A DNA stretch of 64,000 bases, taken from Paracraurococcus lichenis (GTDB lineage Bacteria; Pseudomonadota; Alphaproteobacteria; Acetobacterales; Acetobacteraceae). Both the position numbers and the translations under genes were made by a program. The stretch is taken from assembly GCF_030657435.1 (NCBI RefSeq), contig NZ_JAUTWS010000007.1:124001-188000 (forward strand), given 5' to 3'. Under the pieces are notes generated by a model. It did not search any database. It saw only the letters and a program-made list of their open reading frames with translations, and was not told the DNA's origin. Positions 8,771 through 17,904 of this stretch are shown piece by piece; position 1 is the first letter of the stretch; every line of letters begins with the position of its first letter.

Positions 8771-8869
8771 CGGACCGGCCGGTCCGAGCGTGTGTCAGGC
8801 ACGCAGCCGCCACGCCAACCCTGCGCGCCATGCAGCCTTGCAGACCTCACGCCGTCTGCAAGGCTGCAT
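8771..8869 (-). repeat. 3'-UTR repeat element, copy 1 (hairpin – quadruplex stem-loop – hairpin)
   Basis: Read on the minus strand, directly after the ppiD stop, the order is as follows. A perfect 16-bp hairpin (8854-8869 with 8830-8845, loop 8 nt) comes first. Then one base, then an 8-bp stem GCGCGCAG/CTGCGTGC (8821-8828 and 8799-8806, one G·U) closing the loop GGTTGGCGTGGCGG. Then 12 nt and a 16-bp palindrome CGGACCGGCCGGTCCG (8771-8786). Copy 2 at 34862-34974 has the same order, arm lengths and spacing, with 25 of 26 bases identical in the core. Its location between two convergent genes would also allow a termination role. Confidence 0.75.
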
Positions 8870-10764
8870 TAGGGCTGCGCGAGCGCGTCCAGCATCCGCG
8901 GGTTCAGCCGCACATCGGAGCGGGCGCGCAGCGCCGTCAGGAACTGCACCTCCAGGTCCTGCGCCATGGACTGCTCCAGCTCCCGGCGGATGCGGTCGAG
9001 GGCGGCGGCATCGGCCTCGGGATTGCCGGGCGTGATCTCCACCACCTGGGCCACGGCGAAGCCGTCCCGGGTGCGGACCATGGTGGCATCCTTCACCGGC
9101 AACTCGAAGAGCGGCGCCAGCAGCTCCTGCGGCACGGCGGCGCCCTGCTGCGGGTTGCGGCCGACCGCGCCGATCTCGCGGCTGCCGAGGCCGGCCTCCT
9201 GCGCCGCCTCGGCCAGCGGCTTGCCGTCCTTCGCCGCCTTGAGCAGGGCGGCGGCGCGCTCCTCCTGCTCGCGCCGCTTCGCGTCCTCCTCGAAGGCCGC
9301 CCGCACGGCGGGCTCCACGCTCTCGAAGGGCTTCAGCGTGGGCGGGATGACCTCCTTGACGTCGATCGCGACGAAGCCGGCCTCGGTCTCCTGCAGCCGC
9401 GGCGCCGCGCCCTTCTCGGTCGAGAAGACCGCCTTCAGCAGCGGCGCGCGGGAGGCCTCGATCACCGGCAACTCGACCGGCTTGCCCTCGGGGTCGTGTC
9501 CGTCGGCATCCGTCCTGACGGTGGCGAGGCCGAGGCCGAACTGCTTCGCCACCTCGGCGACGGTCGCGCCGCCGGCCAGCGCGTCCTCCACCTTGTTCGC
9601 CCGCTCGAAGGCGATGTCGGCCGCCTTCTCCATGGCGAGGTCGCGCTTGATCTGATCGTGCAGCTCGGCGAGCGGGCGGCTGATGCCGGCCTCGACCTTC
9701 TCCACCTTGAAGACGTGCCAGCCGAAGGGGCTCTGCACCGGGGCGGTCACCCCGCCCTCGGGCGCGGCGAAGGCGGCCGTGGCGAGTTCCGGCACCGGCA
9801 GGCCGGCGCGGTCCACCTGGCCGAGCTCGAGCGCCTGGCCGCCGGCGGCCTGGGCCTGGGCGGCGATGGCCTCGAAATCCGCGCCGCCGGTCCAGGCGGC
9901 GGCGATCTCGCGCGCCTTGGCCTCGTCCGGGACCAGCACCTGGGCCAGGCTGCGGCGCTCCGGCGTCTCGTACTGGCTGCGGCGCGCCTCATAGGCCGCG
10001 GCGATGTCGGCCTCGGTCACCTCCACCTCCCGCGACAGCAGGTCGGCGGTCAGCACCGCGACCGTCGCCTCCCGGTATTCGGGGGAGGAGAAGCGCTCCG
10101 GGTTGTTCTCGTGGAAGCGGCGGAGCTGCGCCTCCTCCGGCGCCGGCGGCTCGGGTGCCGTGGCGGTGGGCAGGGTGACCAGCGTGACGGTCCGCTGCTC
10201 CTCCACCCAGCGCATCAGCGGCTTGGCCAGCGCATCCGGCCCGACGGCGCCGGAGCGGATGGCCATGGCGATCTGCTGCTTGGCGATGTCGCTGCGCAGC
10301 GAGGCGATCAGCCGGTCCTCGGTCAGGTCGGCGTTGCGCAGGTAGTTCTGGAAGACGGCGCGGGAGAACTGGCCATCCGCGCCGCGAAAGGCCGGGGCGT
10401 TCACGATCACCTCGCGCACCGCGTCGTCCGGCACGGCGAGCTTCAGCCGCGCCGCCTCCGCCTGCAGCACGCGGTCGAGGACGAGCTGGTCCACCGCTTG
10501 CTCGGCCAGGGCGCGGCGGACGCGCGGGTCGTTCTCGAACTGGCCGCCGAGCTGGCGGGCGATGCGCTGCATCTCCCGCCGCAGGACCTGCTGGCCTTCC
10601 TCCAGCGTCACCGGCTGGCCGGCGACGCGGGCGAGGGAGGTGTCGGGCGCGAAAAGATTGCGCGCCATGTCGCCGATGCCCCAGATCCCGAAGGAGAGGA
10701 TCAGCAGGACGAAGAGGGCCTTGGCGACCCAGGTGCCGGCCAGGCGGCGAAGGGCGGTGAGCAT
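8869..10764 (-). CDS. ppiD: PpiD-type periplasmic folding chaperone / peptidyl-prolyl isomerase
   Basis: A 631-residue membrane-anchored chaperone for exported proteins. One N-terminal transmembrane helix (about residues 15-32, AKALFVLLILSFGIWGIGD) is followed by a SurA_N-type domain and a parvulin domain near residues 250-370, with the recognisable SPFGWHVFKVEKVE strand. A second, more divergent parvulin-like part follows. The start at 10764 (MLTALRRLAGTW) is chosen because it places the anchor at the N-terminus; upstream codons are Arg-rich and unlikely. It is divergent from tpiA. Its stop codon abuts the repeat element at 8771-8869. Confidence 0.88.
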   Translation of the reverse strand: MLTALRRLAGTWVAKALFVLLILSFGIWGIGDMARNLFAPDTSLARVAGQPVTLEEGQQVLRREMQRIARQLGGQFENDPRVRRALAEQAVDQLVLDRVLQAEAARLKLAVPDDAVREVIVNAPAFRGADGQFSRAVFQNYLRNADLTEDRLIASLRSDIAKQQIAMAIRSGAVGPDALAKPLMRWVEEQRTVTLVTLPTATAPEPPAPEEAQLRRFHENNPERFSSPEYREATVAVLTADLLSREVEVTEADIAAAYEARRSQYETPERRSLAQVLVPDEAKAREIAAAWTGGADFEAIAAQAQAAGGQALELGQVDRAGLPVPELATAAFAAPEGGVTAPVQSPFGWHVFKVEKVEAGISRPLAELHDQIKRDLAMEKAADIAFERANKVEDALAGGATVAEVAKQFGLGLATVRTDADGHDPEGKPVELPVIEASRAPLLKAVFSTEKGAAPRLQETEAGFVAIDVKEVIPPTLKPFESVEPAVRAAFEEDAKRREQEERAAALLKAAKDGKPLAEAAQEAGLGSREIGAVGRNPQQGAAVPQELLAPLFELPVKDATMVRTRDGFAVAQVVEITPGNPEADAAALDRIRRELEQSMAQDLEVQFLTALRARSDVRLNPRMLDALAQP

Positions 10765-10866
10765 CGGTGTCCGTCTGCGCGTTCGGCGGCTGGCATAGCC
10801 GAGGCCGGGGCGTGTTGCCAAACAAGGTCACGGCGGATAGGGGCGGGCGTTGGAATGGAGGACGGC

Positions 10867-11622
10867 ATGACCCCCGGAGTGCGCCCGCTGATCGCCGGCA
10901 ATTGGAAGATGCACGGGACCCTGCGCGAGGGCGCGGCCCTGGCCGAGGCGGTCCGCGCCGGCGCCGGCGGCGCGCCGGGGGTGGACCTGCTGGTCTGCCC
11001 GCCCTTCCCCTATGTCCAGGTGATCGCGGCCGCCATGCTCGGCCAGCCGGTCGCGGTCGGGGCGCAGGACTGCCACGCCGCGGCGAAGGGCGCCCATACC
11101 GGCGACGTCGCGGCCGCCATGCTCAGGGATGTGGGCGCCAGCCATGTCATCCTCGGCCATTCCGAGCGGCGGGCCGACCATGCCGAGACCGATGCCGCGG
11201 TGCGGGCCAAGGCGGAGGCGGCGCTCTCCGCCGGCCTGACGCCCATCGTCTGCGTCGGGGAGAGCGAGGCGCAGCGCCTGGCCGGGGAGGCCGAGGCGGT
11301 GGTGACGGCGCAGCTCGAGGGCAGCCTGCCGGAGGGCTTCGCCGCCGCCGGCGGCGTCGTCGCCTACGAGCCGGTCTGGGCCATCGGCACCGGCCGCACC
11401 CCGACGGAGGCCGACATCGCGGCGATCCATGGCGCCATCCGGGCCCGGCTCGTCGCCCGCTTCGGCCAGGCCGGGGAGTCGCTCCGCATCCTCTATGGCG
11501 GCTCGGTGAAGCCGGGGAATGCCAGGGCGATCCTGGCACTGGCGAATGTGGATGGCGCACTGGTCGGCGGCGCCAGCCTGGTCGCGGCCGACTTCCTGGC
11601 GATCGCCGCCGCCGCGGGCTGA
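10867..11622 (+). CDS. tpiA: Triosephosphate isomerase
   Basis: Interconverts dihydroxyacetone phosphate and glyceraldehyde 3-phosphate in central carbon metabolism. The 251-residue TIM barrel shows every catalytic landmark: Lys14 in GNWKM, His98 in ILGHSER, Glu168 in AYEPVWAIGTG with the mobile loop, and the phosphate-binding YGGSVKPGN. ATG 10867 is chosen because GGAG sits six bases upstream; an in-frame ATG four codons earlier has a poorer site. It is divergent from ppiD, a neighbour pair common in alphaproteobacteria, and convergent with the following kinase gene. Confidence 0.96.
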   Translation: MTPGVRPLIAGNWKMHGTLREGAALAEAVRAGAGGAPGVDLLVCPPFPYVQVIAAAMLGQPVAVGAQDCHAAAKGAHTGDVAAAMLRDVGASHVILGHSERRADHAETDAAVRAKAEAALSAGLTPIVCVGESEAQRLAGEAEAVVTAQLEGSLPEGFAAAGGVVAYEPVWAIGTGRTPTEADIAAIHGAIRARLVARFGQAGESLRILYGGSVKPGNARAILALANVDGALVGGASLVAADFLAIAAAAG

Positions 11623-11662
11623 GCGGGCGCCGCCTCGCGTCCCGGCCCGGGCCGGGGCAGGA

Positions 11663-13519
11663 TCACGCCTCGGAGCGCCTCCAGGCCGCGGCGACCTGCT
11701 CCAGGCAGCCGGCGATGGCCTGGGCCAGCGCCGGGGCTTCGAAGGGCTTGGCGAGGCGGGGCAGGCCGGCCAGCGCCTCGCCCTCCAGCTCGGCATATCC
11801 GGTGGCCAGCAGCACGGGCAGCCCGGGACGCAGCCGGCGGATCTCGGCCGCGAGCTGCACCCCGGTCAGTCCCGGCATGGCATAATCCGTGAGCACGAGG
11901 TCGGGGGCGAGGCCGCCGCGCAGCCGCTCCAGCGCGGCGGCGCCGGAGCCGGCCTCGACCACCACATGCCCCATGTCCTCGATCAGCGCGGCGGTGCTGG
12001 CGAGGACCAGCGGATCGTCGTCCACCAGCAGGATGCTCGCCTGCCGCGCCGCCGCGGTCGGCGCCGGCCCGGGCGCGGCGGGCGGTTCCGCCGCCGCCGC
12101 GGCCCGCGGCAGCCAGAGCTCGGCGACCGTGCCGAGGCCATGCGTGCTGCGCAGCGCGAGGCGGCCGCCCGATTGCGCGGCGAGGCCATGCACCATGGCA
12201 AGGCCAAGGCCGGTGCCCTTGCCGGTGCCCTTGGTGGTGAAGAAGGGCTCCATGGCGCGGGCGAGCGTCGCCTCGTCCATGCCCTCGCCGGCATCGGTGA
12301 CGCTCAGCACCACGTAGGGGCCGGGCGCGAGGCCCTCGGCCTCGCCCGGCGCGGCCTCCCGCGCCGCGGCGCCGATGACGATCTCGCCGCCCGCCGGCAT
12401 GGCGTCCCGCGCATTGGCGACGAGGTTCAGCAACGCGAGCTCGAGCTGGTTGGCATCGACATGCACCGGCGGCAGGCCGGGCGGGAATTCGGTGCGGAGA
12501 TGCGCGGCGCCGCCGAGCGCGCCGCGCAGCAGCTCCGCCATGCCGGCGACCAGCGCCGGCAGCTCCACCACCCTCGGCTCGAGCGTCTGCCGCCGCCCGA
12601 AGGCGAGCAGCCGCTTCGTCAGGGCGGCGCCGCGCTGGGCGCCCTGCAGCGCGGTGCCGAGCAGGCGCGCGGCGCGCGCATCCTCCGCCGGCAGGCGCTT
12701 GGCCAGCAGCGCCAGGCTGCCGAGCACAGCGGTGAGCAGGTTGTTGAAGTCATGCGCGATGCCGCCGGTGAGCTGGCCGACCGCCTCCATCTTCTGCGCC
12801 TGGCGCAGGCTGGCCTCGGTCGCGCGGTGGCGGAGCATCTCCTCCCGCAGGCGCTGGTTGGCCCCGTCCAGCTCCCGTGCCTGCTGCGCGAGGTTGAGGC
12901 GGAGGCGCGCATTGGTCCCGAAGTCGCAGCTCGCCCGCCAGGCGCTGGCGGCGATCGCCGCGAGGAAGACCAGGATCATGGCAGCCGCGATCAGGCCCTG
13001 CAGCGAGCCGTCCAGCGCGTAGCGGGCGACGAAGGGGAGGCCCGTCGGCAGGATGAAGCCGAGCGCCGCCGGAAGATGCGCGTGGTGCAGGGCGGCGGCG
13101 CCGGCGCACATGCCGCCGCCGAGAAAGACCCAGAAGAGCTGCCAGGCCTCGGCCTCCGGCCAGAGCCAGGCGGCGCCCCCGCCGAGCGCCGCGCCCGCGG
13201 CGACCGCCCCGGCCGTGCCGATGGCCCCCCAGCGGCCGGCCCGCCCGCGGGCGCCCGGGTCGCGGCGCCAGGCCATGGCGGAAGCAAGGCGCGCCGCCGC
13301 GACCAGCAGCACGAGGCCGAACCACCAGACGGCGCGTTGGTCGTGCTCGCGGAAGGTCAGCAGCGCCGTCATCAGGCCGGCGGTCACCACCCCGACCAGC
13401 GCCGCCAGTGGCACCTGACGGAACAGGGCGGCGACCCGTTCCGCCCGGATCTCGGCCTCGATTCCCGGGGAATGCCGGCGCCTGGGCCGGGCACGCCGCT
13501 CTTCGACTTTTGGTTGCAT
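11663..13519 (-). CDS. Hybrid sensor histidine kinase with membrane N-terminus and C-terminal receiver
   Basis: A 618-residue inner-membrane signalling protein. Residues 38-190 hold about five or six hydrophobic segments with no large periplasmic loop. A short coiled coil ([23 protein letters not shown]) leads to the dimerisation domain with phospho-acceptor His256 in GGIAHDFNN. The ATPase domain shows [13 protein letters not shown] (N box), DAGEGMD (G1) and [11 protein letters not shown] (G2). A receiver domain ends the protein with LLVDDDP and phospho-accepting Asp in LTDYAMPG. No separate response regulator lies nearby. The signal is unknown; the membrane-embedded sensor suggests membrane state or a small hydrophobic ligand. 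Confidence 0.92.
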   Translation of the reverse strand: MQPKVEERRARPRRRHSPGIEAEIRAERVAALFRQVPLAALVGVVTAGLMTALLTFREHDQRAVWWFGLVLLVAAARLASAMAWRRDPGARGRAGRWGAIGTAGAVAAGAALGGGAAWLWPEAEAWQLFWVFLGGGMCAGAAALHHAHLPAALGFILPTGLPFVARYALDGSLQGLIAAAMILVFLAAIAASAWRASCDFGTNARLRLNLAQQARELDGANQRLREEMLRHRATEASLRQAQKMEAVGQLTGGIAHDFNNLLTAVLGSLALLAKRLPAEDARAARLLGTALQGAQRGAALTKRLLAFGRRQTLEPRVVELPALVAGMAELLRGALGGAAHLRTEFPPGLPPVHVDANQLELALLNLVANARDAMPAGGEIVIGAAAREAAPGEAEGLAPGPYVVLSVTDAGEGMDEATLARAMEPFFTTKGTGKGTGLGLAMVHGLAAQSGGRLALRSTHGLGTVAELWLPRAAAAAEPPAAPGPAPTAAARQASILLVDDDPLVLASTAALIEDMGHVVVEAGSGAAALERLRGGLAPDLVLTDYAMPGLTGVQLAAEIRRLRPGLPVLLATGYAELEGEALAGLPRLAKPFEAPALAQAIAGCLEQVAAAWRRSEA

Positions 13520-13660
13520 GCTCCCGCGCCTCCACCCGCCGAGGCAGGCGCGGGGACCAACCTGCGGGGCCGGCTGCGCCGAAGGAATTCACGAGAACCG
13601 GAGAGTTGCGTGGCGGGCGGGTCGCTTGCGTTCGCGGCGGCGCGCCGCATATCGGCAGGG

Positions 13661-14803
13661 ATGCTGCCCGATCCGCGCCTCCGTCCCGTCCTGATCGGGT
13701 CGGAGATCTACCGCCGCTCCACCTATGGCCCGAAGCACCCGCTGGCCATCCCGCGCGTCTCGACCGCGCTCGACCTGATCGAGGCCATGGGCTGGCTGCC
13801 GGAGGGCGGCTGGGTGCCGGCGCCAAAGGCGATGCCGGCGCAACTGACGCGCTTCCACCACCCGGACTACGTCGCCGCGCTGCTGCGGGCGGAGGCGACG
13901 CAGCAGGCCGATCCGGCGGACAGGGCGCGCTTTCACATCGGCGCGCATGGCAATCCGGTCTACCGCGAGGTCTTCTCGCGCCCCGCGACCAGCGCCGGCG
14001 GCTGCATGCTGGCGGCGCGGCTGACGGCCGGGGGCGGGGTGGTGCATTGCCCCGGCGGCGGCACGCATCATGGCCGGCCGGACCGCGCGAGCGGCTTCTG
14101 CTACCTGAACGACGTGGTGCTGGCGCTGCTCGCCTGGCTCGACCGGGGGCTCGACAACATCCTCTACATCGACATCGACGCGCATCACGGCGATGGCGTG
14201 CAGGACGCCTTCCACGACGACCCGCGCGTCTTCACGCTCTCGGTGCATGAGGCCGCGCGCTGGCCCTTCACCGGCGCGGTGACGGACCGTGCCGGCGGGC
14301 ATGCCCGCAACCTGCCGGTGCCCGCCGGCTTCAACGACAGCGAGATGCTCTGGGTGCTGCACCAGGCGATCCTGCCCATCGTGCGGCACCTCAGGCCGCA
14401 GGCGATCCTGCTGCAGGCGGGCGCGGATGCGCTGGAGGAGGACCCGCTCTCGCGCCTCGCGCTCTCCAACAACGCGCATTGGGGCGTGGTGCGGGCGCTG
14501 ATGGGGCAGGCGCCGCGCCTCGTCGTGCTGGGCGGCGGCGGCTACAACCCCTGGGCGGTCGGACGCTGCTGGGCCGGGATCTGGGCGGTGCTGAACGGCA
14601 TCGAGATCCCGGAACGGGCGACGCCGGCGGCCGAGCGGGTGCTGCGGGCGCTGACCTGGCATCGCGCCGCGGGGCGGAACCCGCCGGAGCACTGGTTCAC
14701 AACGCTGCGCGACGCGCCGCGGCCGGGCGTGGTGCGGGCGGAGGTGCAGCGGGTGACGGCGGCGGCCCTGCGCGACCTGCCCGCGCCGGCGAAGGCCGCG
14801 TAG
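13661..14803 (+). CDS. Histone deacetylase family protein (AcuC-like)
   Basis: A 380-residue zinc deacetylase of the arginase/HDAC fold. The zinc ligands are visible in DIDAHHGDG and in QAGADALEEDP. The tandem catalytic histidines are in CPGGGTHHGRPDRASGFCYLND, and the transition-state Tyr is in GGGGYNPW. Bacterial members deacetylate proteins (AcuC on acetyl-CoA synthetase), polyamines or other acylated amines; which applies here is unknown. ATG 13661 gives the usual short lead before LIGSEIYR. A GTG at 13610 has a better-placed GGAGAG and would add 17 residues. It is divergent from the kinase and upstream of the GntP permease. Confidence 0.88.
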   Translation: MLPDPRLRPVLIGSEIYRRSTYGPKHPLAIPRVSTALDLIEAMGWLPEGGWVPAPKAMPAQLTRFHHPDYVAALLRAEATQQADPADRARFHIGAHGNPVYREVFSRPATSAGGCMLAARLTAGGGVVHCPGGGTHHGRPDRASGFCYLNDVVLALLAWLDRGLDNILYIDIDAHHGDGVQDAFHDDPRVFTLSVHEAARWPFTGAVTDRAGGHARNLPVPAGFNDSEMLWVLHQAILPIVRHLRPQAILLQAGADALEEDPLSRLALSNNAHWGVVRALMGQAPRLVVLGGGGYNPWAVGRCWAGIWAVLNGIEIPERATPAAERVLRALTWHRAAGRNPPEHWFTTLRDAPRPGVVRAEVQRVTAAALRDLPAPAKAA

Positions 14804-15071
14804 CGGGCGCGCGCAATGCGCGCCCGGCTGGCACCGGGCGCCCCGAAACCCGCCCCATCCGGCCGGAGCGGCATCGCGCCCGACCTCGCGCATTGCGCCG
14901 AAGGCGCAGCCTTGACGCCGCCGCTGCCGCATGGCTTGGCATTGGCCGTCTTCGACGCCGTCGCAGGCACCTCTGCGCGCCTTCATGGACACCGACGACC
15001 CCGGCGGAACCGGATCGCCCCTGTGCGGTTCCGCAACCCGCGGCGGGCGGCACCCGCCTGGGAGGAACCCC

Positions 15072-16463
15072 ATGAGCTTCGCCATCGCGCTCGCCGCGCT
15101 CGGCTTCCTGATGCTCGTCGCCTATCGCGGCTACAGCGTCATCCTCTTCGCGCCCGTCGCCGCGCTCGGCGCCGTGCTGCTGACCGATCCCGCCGCCGTG
15201 CTGCCGGTCTATACCGGCCTCTTCATGGACAAGATGGTCGGCTTCGTGAAGCTGTACTTCCCGGTCTTCATGCTGGGCGCGGTCTTCGGCAAGCTGATCG
15301 AGCTTTCGGGCTTCTCCCGCGCCATCGTCTCGGCCGTCATCGGCCTGGTCGGGCGGGAGAGGGCGATCATCTCCATCGTGCTGGTCTGCAACCTGCTGAC
15401 CTATGGCGGCGTCTCGCTCTTCGTCGTGGTCTTCGCGGTCTATCCCTTCGCGGCCGAGGCCTTCCGCCAGTCGAACATCCCGAAGCGCCTGATCCCCGGG
15501 ACCATCGCCCTCGGCGCCTTCAGCTACACCATGGACAGCCTGCCCGGCACGCCGCAGATCCAGAACATCATCCCGAGCGCCTTCTTCGGCACCGATAGCT
15601 GGGCCGCGCCCATCCTCGGCCTCGCCGGCGCCGCCTTCATCTTCGCGACCGGCATCGCCTACCTGACCTGGCGCGTCCGCCAGGCCGCCGCGCGCGGGGA
15701 GGGCTACGGCACCGGCCATGCGGAGGAGCCGGTGGTGGCGACGGATGAGCGACTCGCGCATCCGGCCATCGCGGTCGCGCCGCTCGTCGTGGTCGGCGTG
15801 CTGAACAAGCTCTTCACCGGCTGGATCCCGGCCTGGTACGGCGCCCGGCACGAGGCGGTGCTGGCCGGCCTCGACCACCCCATCACGACGCAGGTCGCGC
15901 CGGTCGCGGCCATCTGGGCGGTGCAGCTTGCGTTGCTCTGCGGCATCCTCACGGTGCTGGCCTTCGCCTGGCGGCCGGTCTCGGCGCGCTTCGCCGAGGG
16001 CAGCAAGGCCGCGGTCGGCGGCGCGCTGCTGGCCAGCATGAACACCGCCTCCGAATACGGCTTCGGCGCGGTCATCGCGGCGCTGCCGGGCTTCCTGGTG
16101 ATCCGGGAGGCGCTGTCGGCCATCCCCGACCCGCTGGTGAACGAGGCGATCACGGTCACCGCGCTCGCCGGCGTCACCGGCTCGGCCAGCGGCGGCATGA
16201 GCATCGCGCTGGCCGCCATGGCGGAGCAGTTCAAGGCCGCCGCGACCGCGGCCGGCATCCCCTTCGAGGTGCTGCACCGCGTTGCCGCCATGGCGAGCGG
16301 CGGCATGGACACCCTGCCGCACAATGGCGCGGTGATCACCCTGCTGGCGGTGACCGGCCTGACGCATCGGCAGAGCTATGGCGACATCTTCGCCGTCACC
16401 TGCCTGAAGACGGCCGCCGTCTTCGTGGTGATCGCGCTCTACTACCTGACCGGCCTCTACTGA
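15072..16463 (+). CDS. GntP-family permease
   Basis: A 463-residue inner-membrane permease with about twelve to fourteen hydrophobic segments. Family signatures include VYTGLFMDKMVGFVKLYFPVFMLGAVFGKLIELSG near the N-terminus and the C-terminal block GVTGSASGGMSIAL...HRVAAMASGGMDTLPHNGAVITLL, typical of the gluconate/D-beta-hydroxybutyrate permease branch. The hydroxybutyrate or a similar hydroxy-acid is the more likely substrate given that signature, but this is inference. A strong GGAGGA fixes the ATG at 15072. The 268-bp spacer upstream holds no recognisable gene. Its 3' end overlaps the convergent hydrolase gene by 7 bp. Confidence 0.9.
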   Translation: MSFAIALAALGFLMLVAYRGYSVILFAPVAALGAVLLTDPAAVLPVYTGLFMDKMVGFVKLYFPVFMLGAVFGKLIELSGFSRAIVSAVIGLVGRERAIISIVLVCNLLTYGGVSLFVVVFAVYPFAAEAFRQSNIPKRLIPGTIALGAFSYTMDSLPGTPQIQNIIPSAFFGTDSWAAPILGLAGAAFIFATGIAYLTWRVRQAAARGEGYGTGHAEEPVVATDERLAHPAIAVAPLVVVGVLNKLFTGWIPAWYGARHEAVLAGLDHPITTQVAPVAAIWAVQLALLCGILTVLAFAWRPVSARFAEGSKAAVGGALLASMNTASEYGFGAVIAALPGFLVIREALSAIPDPLVNEAITVTALAGVTGSASGGMSIALAAMAEQFKAAATAAGIPFEVLHRVAAMASGGMDTLPHNGAVITLLAVTGLTHRQSYGDIFAVTCLKTAAVFVVIALYYLTGLY

Positions 16464-17350
16464 GCGGGCAGGTCCAGGATGCAGCGGGCGAACGCGTCCG
16501 GCGCCTCCTGCGGCACATTGTGGCCCACGCGCGGGATGACCCGGCGCTCATAGGGGCCGGTGAAGAAGCGGGCATGGCTGGCCGAGCCCTCGACCGGCCC
16601 GACGCCATCGGCCTCGCCATGCGGCGCGATGGTCGGCGCGGCGATCGGCGGCTGGGTGGCGAGCCGGGCCTCGATACCCTCCAGCGCCGGATCGCCCGGG
16701 GCATAGCCGTAGCGGTGGCGGTAGGACTGGATCACCACCTCCACGAAATCCGAGTTGTCGAAGTCGGCCGCGCTCGCCGCGAAGGTCGCCTCGTCGAAAT
16801 CCCACTCCGGCGACCAGAGCCGCCAGAGCAGCCGCGCGATCCCCGCGCGGTTGGCGGCCAGCCCGGCCCGGCCGCGCTCGGTGTGGAAGTAGTACTGGTA
16901 CCAGAGCCGATGCTCCTGCTCGGGCGAGGCCGGCCGCGCCGAGGCCGCGATGTCCTGGATGTTGTAGCCGGTGCAGGTGACGAGGCCGGCGCAGCGCTCC
17001 GGCCAGAGGGCGGCGAGGATGCAGGCGGCGCGGCCGCCCCAGTCATAGCCGGCCAGCACCGCGCGCGGGATCGCCAGCGCGTCCAGCAGGTCGCGCAGGT
17101 CCTGGCCCAGCGCCGCCTGCTGGCCGGAGCGCGGCGTCGCGGCCGAGAGGAAGCGCGTCGGCCCATAGCCGCGCAGCCAGGGCACAATCACCCGCCGCCC
17201 TGCCGCGACCAGGGACGGCACGACCGCATCATAGCCGCGCGGGCTGTAGGGGAAGCCGTGCAGCAGCAGGACCGGCGGGCCGTCGGGCGGGCCGTGCTCC
17301 CGGTAAGCGATCTCGAGGGTTGGGGTGCGGGCGGTGCGGAGCGTGGCCAT
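16457..17350 (-). CDS. Alpha/beta hydrolase, epoxide-hydrolase/dehalogenase-like
   Basis: A 297-residue soluble alpha/beta hydrolase. The oxyanion motif HGFPYSP lies near residue 31, and the nucleophile elbow reads AGYDWGG with Asp rather than Ser near residue 104, which places it in the epoxide hydrolase/haloalkane dehalogenase group. The catalytic His is in RVGHNVPQEAPD near the C-terminus. A Trp/Tyr-rich cap (HRLWYQYYFHTERG) lies between. The physiological substrate is unknown. It is convergent with and overlaps the GntP permease gene by 7 bp, so no intergenic terminator is possible there. Confidence 0.87.
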   Translation of the reverse strand: MATLRTARTPTLEIAYREHGPPDGPPVLLLHGFPYSPRGYDAVVPSLVAAGRRVIVPWLRGYGPTRFLSAATPRSGQQAALGQDLRDLLDALAIPRAVLAGYDWGGRAACILAALWPERCAGLVTCTGYNIQDIAASARPASPEQEHRLWYQYYFHTERGRAGLAANRAGIARLLWRLWSPEWDFDEATFAASAADFDNSDFVEVVIQSYRHRYGYAPGDPALEGIEARLATQPPIAAPTIAPHGEADGVGPVEGSASHARFFTGPYERRVIPRVGHNVPQEAPDAFARCILDLPAQ

Positions 17351-17427
17351 GGCCGCATCCTGGGACGGGCCGGGCGGGGCAGGGAAGGGGCGTTGGCCGG
17401 CTCCGTTCCGGGTGGCATGGTGCGGCC

Positions 17428-17898
17428 ATGCTCCGTCGCGCCCTCCTCCTCCTGGCCGCGCTTGCCGCCGCCGGACCCGTCGCCGCCCAGACCCAGCCGC
17501 AGCCGAAGCTGCCGGAGGAGCCGCTGGCGATCGTCACCCGCGATGGGAAACGCCATGATTTCGAGGTGGAGATGGCGCTGACGCCGGAGCAGCAGATGGT
17601 CGGGCTGATGTTCCGGCCGAGCGTCGCGCCGGATGAGGGCATGCTCTTCGACTGGGGCAGCCCGCGCGAATCGGCGATGTGGATGCGCAACACCATCACC
17701 TCGCTCGACATGCTCTTCATCGCCCAGGATGGCCGCATCATCCGGATCGCGGAACGAACCGTTCCCTATTCCCTGGCATCGATCGAGAGCCGCGGCCCGG
17801 TCCGGGCGACGCTGGAGGTGGCGGCCGGCACGGCGGAGCGGCTCGGGCTGCGGGTGGGCGACCGGGTGCTGCAGCGGATCTTCGGCAATGCGCCCTGA
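17428..17898 (+). CDS. Exported DUF192 family protein
   Basis: A 156-residue protein with a clear signal peptide (LRRALLLLAALAAAGPVAAQ) and a DUF192 domain covering the rest. Conserved family strings are EMALTPEQQMVGLMFRPSVAPDEGMLFDW, MWMRNTITSLDMLFIAQDGRI and LEVAAGTAERLGLRVGD. DUF192 proteins are small beta-rich periplasmic or extracellular proteins of unknown function. The ATG at 17428 gives the signal peptide; earlier in-frame codons look non-coding. It is divergent from the epoxide-hydrolase-like gene and tail-to-tail with the lipoprotein hydrolase that follows. Confidence 0.88.
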   Translation: MLRRALLLLAALAAAGPVAAQTQPQPKLPEEPLAIVTRDGKRHDFEVEMALTPEQQMVGLMFRPSVAPDEGMLFDWGSPRESAMWMRNTITSLDMLFIAQDGRIIRIAERTVPYSLASIESRGPVRATLEVAAGTAERLGLRVGDRVLQRIFGNAP

Positions 17899-17904
17899 CC
17901 CTGC

